Source of the DNA: Cristatella mucedo
Lineage: Eukaryota; Bryozoa; Phylactolaemata; Cristatellidae
Reading direction: 5' to 3'
Length of the DNA: 64,000 bases
Assembly (NCBI GenBank): GCA_009760855.2
Contig: WPIO01000105.1
Location: forward strand, 1,355,001-1,419,000
The translations under genes and the position numbers were made by a program. The notes beneath the pieces are model-generated. The model made no database searches and was not told the DNA's origin. It was given only the letters and a program-made list of their open reading frames with translations. Positions 55,981 to 64,000 of this stretch are shown piece after piece; the first letter of the stretch is position 1; each line of letters begins with the position of its first letter.

Positions 55981-57793
55981 TGGTGCCCCCTCCGCTTGTC
56001 AACAATTACTGCAAATAGCTCCACCACAAAAGAAATGCAAAAAACATGCGCGAGCTGGTATATCGAGTCGATAGAGTTTTATGGACTGTAGTAGTAGCCA
56101 TCACAGCTTTTAACTCAAATGAATTTGCTTGGCCTTGAACGTAGCAAACAGATCTATTACAGTTTGAAAGTCAATATTTTCCAGTGTTTCCTAATCTGTG
56201 CTTAACAGGGCCAAACCGAAGAGTCGATATTGCCTTATTGATGCTCTCACATAAGACAGGATTATCTTCAGCTTGCTAAAGGAAGGCTCACAACTGGCAA
56301 CAGATACAGCTACGGTGAGAAGAACTTGGAAGGTCAAATTAGAAAACACATCGTCTTCTTAACTGACAGTAAAAGCCATGTGTTTGAGTGGTGTCTTTAG
56401 TGTCAAGTCGTGACGAGTGGTAAGAAGCATTTTACAATGTCGTATCTATTTCGTTATACAGCTCTGTTCCATCAACGCCTGTGCAATAGAAGCCTCCAAT
56501 ATCTAGACTAGACATGGGCAAACTACGGCCCGCGAGCCATATACGGCCCGTTGGGCTTTTCAATCCGGCCTGCCGAACTCGTCCATGTTATATTATTAAA
56601 TTGAATTTTATTACAAAGACACCTCAATCATTTTACCTAGCTGCAATTCCCATTTTTCCACAACAGATGGCGAATCCCGAAGACATTGACACTTGAGTTC
56701 CATGCATTATGGTTACTCTCTACTTCATTGTGTCACTTTGTACTTTCAGCCCTTCAGTGAAAATGAGCGGAGAAAAGAAAAGTAGACAGTGAGTGACGAG
56801 AGTTCAATTGAGAGTGGACAGCAAAATATTTTTTCACTGAAGTCCGATCAACAGCTGTTTGTCTGATATGCCAAGAAACTGTAGCAGTTTTTAAAGAATA
56901 CGACATTTTGCCATTTTGACATATTGACATCAGCCGTCATTTTGCCACAAAACATGCTAACTACGCCAGTCAAAAGTCTCCAAAAGAACGCGAGGCTACA
57001 GCTCAGAGATTGACGGCTAATTTATAGACTCAGCAAAATCTTTTTCACAGACAAACTGCGATTCAAGATTCAAGTACTAAGGCAATTTGTTTGCTGGCAT
57101 TCAAATTAGCAAAAGCCAGTAAGCCTTTCTCCGAAGGCAAATTTTCAAAAGAATGCACGGTTGAGACAGCAGGTCTCCTGTGTCCGTAGAGCAAACGCAA
57201 ATTTGAAACGATCGGTTTATCAAGCAGAACGGTGACTCGCCGTGTGGAATTGATCGACGAAGATATAGCTACTAAATTAAAGAAAAAGGCAGAGTCCTAT
57301 AAGTTTTATTCGCTAGCACTGGATGAAAGTAACGACTTAAATGGCACAGCTCAGATCCTATTCTTTATCCGAGGGATTGGCGACAATTTTGAGATCACAG
57401 AGCAACTTTTGATCAAGGATTTCGTGAAAGGAAAAACGACGGGAGAAAACTTGTTTAACCAGGCGTCTGCTGACATCGAGAGAATGAAGCTACCTTGGAG
57501 TAAACTTGCCAATTTCATCACGGAGGAATCGATCACCCAAATTTAACTGGGAAAAACGTTAGGCTGCTAAAAAGACTGCATGAAAATGTAAAAGAGGAAA
57601 ATCCTTATCAGGATGTTATTTTCCTTCACTGCATCCTCCATCAGAAAGTTCTGTGTATGTCTATATTGCAGCTAAATCATGTCGTGAATTCAGTCGCAAA
57701 ACTTGCTAACTTTATACGAGCCACGAGGGGACATCAGCATCGTTAGTTCATTACGTTCCTGAAAGAAACCGATGCTGATTTGACCAGGACTTA

Positions 57794-57862
57794 TAATAAT
57801 AAAAATAATGCACTTGATAAAGCGCCCTCAGAGAACTCAATCTCTTTTTAGGCGCTTACTCG
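57794..57862 (-). mobile_element. LINE family 1 tail inserted in the hAT transposase
   Basis: The AATAATAAAAATAATGCACT tail and AAAGCGCCCTCAGAGAACTC hairpin in reverse orientation lie between transposase segments ending ETDADL and beginning YHSRVHWL. A TTACTCGC repeat follows (57858-57916). Confidence 0.85.
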
Positions 57863-57925
57863 CGCTCAACTTACTCGCTTACTCGCTTGTTCACTTACTC
57901 GCTTACTCGCGCTCAATCGCTTTCT
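57858..57925 (+). repeat. TTACTCGC-type short tandem repeat
   Basis: Irregular copies of CTTACTCG and CGCTCAA follow the LINE tail inside the hAT remnant. Confidence 0.8.
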
Positions 57926-58321
57926 AGGGGAATTAATTTACCACTCTCGTGTGCACTGGCTAAGATCGGGCAAAGTCTTTCAAAGAGTGCTGCAGCTAAA
58001 GGAGGAGATCACTGAATATTTAGAGCTAATGGGGAGATCTGACGAATTTCCCGAGCTGAGTGACAAGAACTGGCTTTGTGACTTTGCGTTTGCTGTGGAC
58101 ATACTTTCGCACATGAATGAGCTGAACACCAAGCTACAGGGGAAAGATCAATTTGCGCACGACATGTACACAAATGTTAGGGCCTTCAAATCTAAACTGA
58201 ATCTTTTCTCCACACAAATTTCAAACAGATCTTTCACTGATGTTCTCACACTAGCCTTGCAGAAAGAGGCGACCCGAAACGCACAGAAATACAGCAAATC
58301 ACTGGAGGACCTTACTAATTA

Positions 58322-58905
58322 TCATAAAAATAATGCACTTGATAACGCGCCCTCAAAGAACTCAATCTCTTTCTAGGCGCTTTACATTTGCTGCTAGTGG
58401 AAATACAATTAAATGGTGAGTAATATCACGCTTGATAAACAAACAGAATGAATATTATGGTTAGGGGTGACATGCACAGGGTCAGCATGCAAATGTGGTT
58501 AGTGGCAGCATGCACAGTTTCAGCACACATAAGCACGTGAAGGACGAATCACAGGGACCCACTAAATGCTGTCCTAAATAGGTTTTTAAATTCTTTTTAA
58601 ATGTGGTCAGGTCAGGGAATGTTCTGACGCAAGTCGGGAGGGAGTTCCACGCTTCGGGAGCATACGAACTAAATGCACGGTCTCCAAAGGATTTAAGGTT
58701 TGTACGAGGTATTTGTAGACTGTTGGATTCCGAAAAGCAGGTCGTATGATGCTTGGCCTGATGGGGGAGTATATCTGAGAGATAGGCTGGAGCCATAGAA
58801 TGAAGTGACCTAAAAGTGAGCGACAAAACCTTGAAGTCAATCCGTTGCTTGACTGGGAGCCAGTGCAGGTCGGCGAGAACTGGTGTGATGAGGCAACTGC
58901 GACGC
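58322..58905 (-). mobile_element. LINE family 1 3' end
   Basis: Reverse orientation: AATAATGCAC tail, hairpin, 3' UTR, then C-terminal coding (SLTFRSLHSMAPAYLSDILP, SFGDRAFSSYAPEAWNSLPT on the - strand). It is closely similar to the 60176 copy and ends abruptly at GCAACTGCGACG. Confidence 0.9.
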
Positions 58906-59045
58906 CGCTGCTGCTAGGGGGCGCTGATGGTCTGAGGGTCGGCCGCCAGACAGTGCAACTGGCGACAGAGCGACCCACTAGCGCTACAAAGGCACACGGC
59001 AGCGTCGGCCGCTCTCCGGAGCTTGCTCGTTATCAGGATAATGGC
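58906..59045 (+). other. Unassigned stretch between LINE and minisatellite
   Basis: GC-rich sequence with no recognised element. Confidence 0.4.
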
Positions 59046-59140
59046 CTATTATCAGGATACTTGCCCATTACCCGGTCACTTGCCCATTACCAGGATACTT
59101 GCCCATTGCCAGGTCACTTGCCAATTGCCCGGTCGCTTAC
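59046..59140 (+). repeat. 19-bp minisatellite, about five copies
   Basis: The unit CTTGCCCATTACCAGGTCA alternates GGTCA and GGATA endings, starting at 59060, 59079, 59098 and 59117, with partial copies at both ends. Confidence 0.92.
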
Positions 59141-59234
59141 CGTGGTAACTTCTGAAAAACTATGCAGAGACTCGCCAGGCGTGAGCGATTGCAGACTGGA
59201 GAGGCCATCTATCAATCGTCTTTTTAAACTCGAG

Positions 59235-59272
59235 ACGTCGGAGGGTGCCCAGACGTCGGAGGGTGCCCAGCT
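59235..59272 (+). repeat. 18-bp tandem duplication
   Basis: ACGTCGGAGGGTGCCCAG occurs twice in tandem. Confidence 0.93.
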
Positions 59273-59884
<612 letters not shown>

Positions 59885-60175
59885 TGAGGTAGTCTCTACG
59901 ACTCGCTGGCTGTGTTTCGAGATGACAGTGACGCCACTTTTTGTCATGGGTCAGAAAGGAATGTCACGACCACAATGCATCTGGTAAAGGATCCTTTCGA
60001 TCCTTTCGAGCCGAAGGAAAATTTAAATTAGGAACATGATGCCCTTGCGCGTGCGCGTTCTTAGCGTGCAGTAGTTCGGAAGGTCCGGAAGGATAATTGC
60101 AGATTGCTAATGGGAATGATCTTGTGCTACTCTTTTTGCTTCAAATCGCTAAGCGTCGTACCGAAGCATGCCTTT

Positions 60176-61140
60176 AATAATAACAATAATGTACTTGACA
60201 AAGCACCCTCAGAGAACTTAATCTCTTTCTAGGCGCTTTACATTTGCTTCAAATGGAAATGCAATTGAATGGTGAGTGAAATCACGCTTGATAAACAAAC
60301 AAAATAAATAACATGGTTAGGGGTGACATGCACAGGCTCAGCATGCAAATGTGGTTAGTGGCAGCATGCACAGTGTCAGCACTCACAAGCACGTGAAGGA
60401 CGAATCACAGGGACCCACTAAATGCTGTCCTAAATAGGTGTTTTAAGTTCCTTTTAAATGTGGTCAGGTCAGGGAATGTTCTGACGCAGATCGGGAGGGA
60501 GTTCCACGCTTCGGGAGCATACGAACTAAATGCACGGTCTCCAAAGGATTTGAGGTTTGTACGAGGTATTTGTAGACTGTTGGATTCCGAAAAGCGGGTG
60601 GTACGATGCTTGGCCTGATGGGGGAGTATGTCGGAGAGATAGGCTGGAGCCATAGAATGAAGTGACCTAAAAGTGAGCGACAAAACCTTGAAGTCAATCC
60701 GTTGCTTGACTGGGAGCCAGTGCAGGTCGGCGAGAACTGGTGTGATGAGGCAACTGCGACGCTCACGACAGACAAGCCTAGCTGCGGAGTTTTGCACCAG
60801 CTGCAATCGCCTGATCGCACATGCTGGTAGGCCAGTAAGCAGTGAGTTGCAGAAGTCGAGACGAGATGTCACGAATGCATGGACCAACTTGGACGTGGTA
60901 TCCTTATCTAAACAAGCCCGAATTTTAGCAATGTTATGAAGCTGAAAATAGGCAGATTTGACTGTGGAGCTGATATGGTCGTCTAACGAGAGGTCGCTTT
61001 GAAATATAACACCTAGATTTCGAGCTGATACAACTGGAGATACGCTGGCAGAGCCAATTTTGAGAGACAGCCTTTCCAATCTCTGAATCACACTGGGTTT
61101 GCCCATAACTAGTAAGTTAGTTTTGTCATCGTTTAGTTAA
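60176..61140 (-). mobile_element. LINE family 1, longest intact 3' copy (233-codon ORF)
   Basis: The - strand ORF 61106-60405 is open for 233 residues: VVSARNLGVIFQSDLSLDDH, KIRACLDKDTTSKLVHAFVT, SRLDFCNSLLTGLP, LQLVQNSAARLVCRERRSCL, LADLHWLPVKQRIDFKVLSL, SFGDRAFSSYAPEAWNSLPI. This is the RT-connection and C-terminal region of an L2/CR1-type LINE. The 3' UTR, hairpin and AATAATAACAATAAT tail lie at 60176-60404. It is 5'-truncated near 61140 (the frame continues LNDDKTNLLVMGKPS to the break). It looks like the youngest family 1 copy here but lacks the RT and endonuclease, so it is not autonomous. Confidence 0.9.
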
Positions 61141-61659
61141 CGTTATTAGCTTTAGATCTGGATGGTTACAAAGCATGCGCGGCTTGAGAAATTGGGTACC
61201 ACGAGCTAAATTGGCTGTTTGATCTGCCAACATGGAAGGTTCTTGAAAGTCCTGCTGAACCTCAGCGAATTTAGGTGCAGTGCTATTACTCGAACTAAGC
61301 AAATGGCAGAGCAGGGCCAGGCTGAAGTTAAGGCAGTAGTGGTAAAGTGCTTATAACCCAATGGCTCAGAGAAGTGGCTGAGCAAAGGATGGCAGAGCAG
61401 TAGCCGCCCCCTCCCCCCCCCACTTTAGTCAACCCGCCTTGCCTCATCAGGCCTCACAGTATCCGCCACCCGGCAAGGCTAACGTCCGTGGGTTGTCCTG
61501 CTCTGAGACCCCGGGTAGAAGGTCGAAGGTCAAAAGTAAAGGTCCCGGAACGATGACAACAGCAGCAGCAGCAAACACCTGCAGCTTCACTCCTGGTTAT
61601 GTAAAGGCCGAGCCACCTTTCCACCCCGGTCGCTGAACCCTCGCCCTCTTCGTTTCCAG
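61141..61659 (+). other. Unassigned stretch
   Basis: It has a C-rich patch (about 61407-61422) and a CAGCAGCAGCAG run (about 61559-61572). It would be intronic if the 61660 exon is real. Confidence 0.35.
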
Positions 61660-61728
61660 GGGCAACCCTACGGCACTCCCATGTTCGGCAGTCCAATGGA
61701 GTTTATCCGAAACGGATATCCGGTGTGA
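61660..61728 (+). CDS. Possible 3'-terminal exon of an unidentified gene
   Basis: A good acceptor (CCTCTTCGTTTCCAG) is followed by an open frame GQPYGTPMFGSPMEFIRNGY, then PV and TGA. The composition (Gly, Pro, Met, Phe, Tyr) looks like a C-terminal tail and not like the surrounding transposon sequence. I found no upstream exon that can be joined with confidence, and the reading frame could be chance. Confidence 0.3.
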   Translation, partial: GQPYGTPMFGSPMEFIRNGYPV

Positions 61729-61789
61729 ACGTCCGTGGCACGAAGTGAATGGTCGCCCATCCGACTTATAGTACAGTAGCGTTGCCGAC

Positions 61790-62310
61790 GCGGTGTGGAA
61801 TGCTATGCATATAGCTCTTCCATTCCTCCGCTTAAAGACCGTTAGCGACAGAAGCTTTTTCTCTGCAGGTCCTAGACTGTGGAATTCAATAACAAAATTC
61901 TTACAAAGCGACATCTACTCTTCTGCTGCCGACTATGGCACATCCTGCCGAGCTGGTTTGGCCTAGCGGTTAAGGTGCTCGCCCCGACCAAGGTCTGACT
62001 GAGGTCGCGGGCTCGAGCCCCGAGGCATATGTGAAGCGCCTGAATAGAGATTAAGTTCTCTTGGGGCGCTATATAAATGAATTATATCCTTTCCAGCCGT
62101 CCTGAGCTGCTACTTCCATGCTACTCACTACCTAAACTGCTCTCCTGACTCAGCCATGCTTCTCACTTTCTCTTTTTTGCCGTGGGATGAAGTCTGTTTG
62201 CTCCGAATGCGTACCAAAAACGCTTAGGCTGCGAGCGGGCTATGCAAAACTATCCTGCGAAATACCCACATATTCTTTGTAAAGTGTCAGGTGGAGATAA
62301 ATTACATTGC
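61790..62310 (+). mobile_element. LINE family 2 3' end, split by a SINE
   Basis: TTCCATTCCTCCGCTTAAAG, GACCGTTAGCGACAGAAGCT and, after the SINE, TTTCCAGCCGTCCTGAGCTG through to the ACATTGCATGTAAT tail follow the family 2 order. SINE A interrupts it at 61947-62087. Confidence 0.82.
61947..62087 (+). mobile_element. SINE family A, full length
   Basis: GCCGAGCTGGTTTGGCCTAG head, A-box-like TGGCCTAGCGG, B-box-like GGGCTCGAGCCCC, hairpin AAGCGCCTGAATAGAGATTA and end AAATGAATTATAT. It is the cleanest SINE A copy. It sits in a LINE family 2 3' UTR with a possible ATCC duplication at the junctions. Confidence 0.92.
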
Positions 62311-62344
62311 ATGTAATAAAAGCAATAATAATAAGAGTAATACA

Positions 62345-62530
62345 TTTGCACCTGTTTATTACAGCATTTGGTGGGTCTTTGTGATTTGTCCTTCGTGTGA
62401 ATATGCATGCTTACACTATGCCTGCTGCTTGCATATGTTATCCCCAATCGTTTGGTAAGAGTTTCTACGCTGCATCTGTAAAGTGCCTGGAAAGAGATTC
62501 ATTTCTCTGAGGGCACTATACAAATGAATT
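62345..62530 (+). mobile_element. LINE family 1 3' end
   Basis: ACAGCATTTGGTGGGTCTTT, a diverged 3' UTR, the hairpin (AAGTGCCTGGAAAGAGATTC) and TTTTTATTATC. Confidence 0.75.
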
Positions 62531-63775
62531 TTTATTATCAATATTATTACTATTACTATTTGTATAGTGCCTCCAGAGAAATTAATCTCTTTCTAGGCAC
62601 CTTACAGATGTTGTTAAGAAAGTATGATCATACAGTTAGTGGCAGCATGCACAATGCTACCAAGCATAACAAGGTTACAGATTACATGCACCGTGTCAGC
62701 ATGCCTAAGAGCACAAAGGAAGAATCACGAGGAAGAATCACTAAATTCTGTGATAAATAATTGCATCTTTTGCTTCTTTTAAAAGTCTTCAAGTTAGGGG
62801 ATGTCATGGCGTTAGTCGGGATAGAGTTTCAGGCTTTGGGAGTGTGACAGCCCTCCGCACGACCTGTCGTCGGGCTGGGTAGCGCGACCGAGCAACAAGT
62901 CTGCTGGCTCCAACACCAAAACCTTTATTTCACGTAACACCGGCCAAGCCCAGTCTACACACGCTAGACGGCTGCCGGTGTCGAGGGATCTCTCTCTCCC
63001 CTGCTGTTGTACTCCTCCGGCAACCCTTATATTCCTTGCATGCGTTGTTTTTCGCACTGTCGGGCCATTGTTCGTTCCGAACCTGCCCGACAGCTGGCGG
63101 CAGTTTGTGGTAGGTTGATGTACCCACAGATGCCTCCAATGCATGGATTTGGGCAGGACTGCCGAGTCATCGTCTGCCCATCCACTAGTCGTGAGCTTGA
63201 GGCTGCATAGGTAGTCTGACAGCCCTCGCCAGGTCTCAGCCCAGTGCTCACAGGCTGCAAGCATTGTGTTCTTCCACAGGGACCATGTGAACTTGAGGCA
63301 CGGTCTCCAAAGAAGGTTTGTACGAGATGTAGCTAACGATTTCATTCGCCGGCAGTGCGATGCTTAGCCTTGTGGAGAAGTAGTTCTGATAGTTGGGCTA
63401 GAGAATGAAGGGATTTCATTCTCTAAGGTCAGGGCCGAACCCTGAGTGTGATGAATTACTGGATTGGGAGCCAGTGCAGGTCGGCGAGAAGTGGCGTGAT
63501 GTGGCAACTGCGACGCTTACGACGGACAAGCGTGGCTGCAGAGTTTGCACAAACTGTAAGCGCCTGATTGCAGACCAGCAAACAGCGAGTTACAGAAGTC
63601 AATACGGTATGTTACAAATGCACGGACCAATTTGGATGTAGTATCGCTGGCTAAGCAAGCCCGAGTTTTAGCAATATCATGAAGCTGAAAGTAGGCAGAG
63701 CTTACTTGGGAGCTGACGTTGGTCGTCTAGTGCAAGGCCACTTTTGAACGTGACACCTAGATTTCATCCAGATGC
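62531..63775 (-). mobile_element. LINE family 1 3' part, interrupted
   Basis: Reverse orientation: ATTATTACTATT tail, hairpin (TAGTGCCTCCAGAGAAATTA), 3' UTR, then C-terminal coding to AGCCAGTGCAGGTCGGCGAG and beyond. A foreign block at 62843-63290 splits it between GGCTTTGGGAG and GGCACGGTCTCCAAAG. It meets the preceding copy tail to tail. Confidence 0.82.
62843..63290 (-). mobile_element. Possible LTR-retrotransposon fragment or solo LTR
   Basis: On the - strand a block bounded by TGTCAGACTACC (63221) and GGGCTGTCACA (62843) contains GGAATATAAGGG (TATA-like) and, about 105 nt later, GTGAAATAAAGG (poly(A) signal). That is the order of an LTR U3-R-U5. About 70 nt more foreign sequence lies beyond 63221. 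No target duplication could be defined, and about 13 nt of the host LINE seem lost. Confidence 0.4.
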
Positions 63776-64000
63776 AACAGGAGACCCGCACGAGAGCATC
63801 GTGCGCGTAAGCGTTACGCCGATCTGCCGCAGATACTTGCCGCACTGTAACGCCGGTGGCAGCGCTTGTCACACTCCTACCGTTGAACCGCTCATCATCA
63901 GCAGCACCAACGATGCCGCTGAAGAGTTTGCTTTCTTCCAGGTAGGAATCGGTGGCTCTCTTGAAGATTCCCTTCGAATGGTGATGCTCCCGTTGCGAAT
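63776..64000 (+). other. Right edge, unassigned
   Basis: A CAG|GTAGGA donor-like site at 63941/63942 follows an open stretch SSTNDAAEEFAFFQ. This could be the end of an exon, but no acceptor or homology supports it. Confidence 0.2.

Larger units (their letters stand above)
55740..56505 (-). pseudogene. hAT transposase remnant, ZMYM1/hAT-5-like
   Basis: On the - strand 56323-56130 reads LLTVAVSVASCEPSFSKLKI, then ILSYVRASIRQYRLFGLALL, a stop, then ENIDFQTVIDLFATFKA. This is the hAT C-terminal dimerisation region as in ZMYM1-like transposases. An element end resembling hAT terminal repeats (CAGAGGCGTAG) starts at 55740. At least one in-frame TAG is present, and a SINE A copy sits between that end and the coding part. 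Confidence 0.7.
56506..58321 (+). pseudogene. hAT (Charlie/GTF2IRD2-like) transposase, decayed
   Basis: The left end carries GGGCAAACTACGGCCCGCGA (about 56517-56536), characteristic of Charlie-type hAT termini. A BED-finger remnant follows at about 56850-56990 (VCLICQETVAVFKEY, then H and KHANY). The transposase core reads LSSRTVTRRVELIDEDIATK, then FYSLALDESNDLNGTAQILF, FIRGI (57232-57546), then RSGKVFQRVLQLKEEITEYL, NWLCDFAFAVDILSHMNELN, TKLQGKDQF (57951-58320). This order matches the transposase domesticated in vertebrate GTF2IRD2. It has stops (for example after LLCP near 57187) and a LINE tail inserted at 57794. The 3' end is replaced by a LINE at 58322. Confidence 0.8.

Noticed and set aside
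57232-58376. A domesticated GTF2IRD2-like host gene
   Set aside because: It has in-frame stops, a LINE tail within the coding region and a truncated end, so it is a dead transposon copy.
60405-61106. A host gene for the 233-residue ORF
   Set aside because: The same sequence recurs in many truncated copies with hairpin tails, so it is LINE-encoded.

Overview
The window is eukaryotic and almost certainly from an invertebrate animal. It carries spliced genes with GT-AG introns and a metazoan-type EGF-repeat membrane protein. It also holds several families of LINE and tRNA-derived SINE elements, two decayed hAT DNA transposons, and very long dinucleotide microsatellites. I cannot name the species. 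The repeat style (L2/CR1-like LINEs with hairpin plus ATT-repeat tails, and tRNA-SINEs sharing that tail) resembles marine invertebrates, but that is inference.

Two genes are well supported. (1) Positions 1244-35778 on the + strand hold ten exons of GTF2H2, the p44/Ssl1 subunit of TFIIH. They give 352 codons, lacking roughly the first 55-60 residues, whose exon or exons must lie left of the window. All nine junctions keep the reading frame, and the von Willebrand A-like domain, the CPQC-type zinc finger and the C-terminal RING-like C4C4 finger are present. (2) Positions 36489-37520 on the - strand hold an intact, apparently intronless 343-residue ORF. It encodes a predicted secretory-pathway type I membrane protein with a signal peptide, a cysteine-containing N-terminal region, a calcium-binding-type EGF domain, a second EGF domain, one transmembrane helix and a short tail. 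The two genes converge. A third, weak candidate is a lone 3'-terminal exon at 61660-61728 (+).

Layout: 1-1243 is an upstream intron of GTF2H2 with CT and GT microsatellites. 1244-35778 is the gene, whose introns are loaded with repeats; all five intronic copies of one tRNA-SINE family lie antisense to the gene. 34900-38500 is a GC- and CpG-rich block around the two gene ends. From about 38600 to the right edge the sequence is mostly transposon graveyard: LINE family 1 (hairpin tail), LINE family 2 (ATACA-type tail), SINE family A (tRNA-like head joined to the same hairpin tail as LINE family 1), SINE family C (tRNA-like head, TTTA-type tail), a ZMYM1-like hAT remnant, a GTF2IRD2/Charlie-like hAT remnant, a possible LTR fragment and several minisatellites.

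The most interesting system is the LINE/SINE partnership. SINE A ends in the same stem-loop as LINE family 1, the arrangement expected if the SINE is copied by the LINE's reverse transcriptase. One SINE A copy is flanked by a roughly 60-bp imperfect direct duplication, and one LINE family 2 body ends in a LINE family 1 tail.
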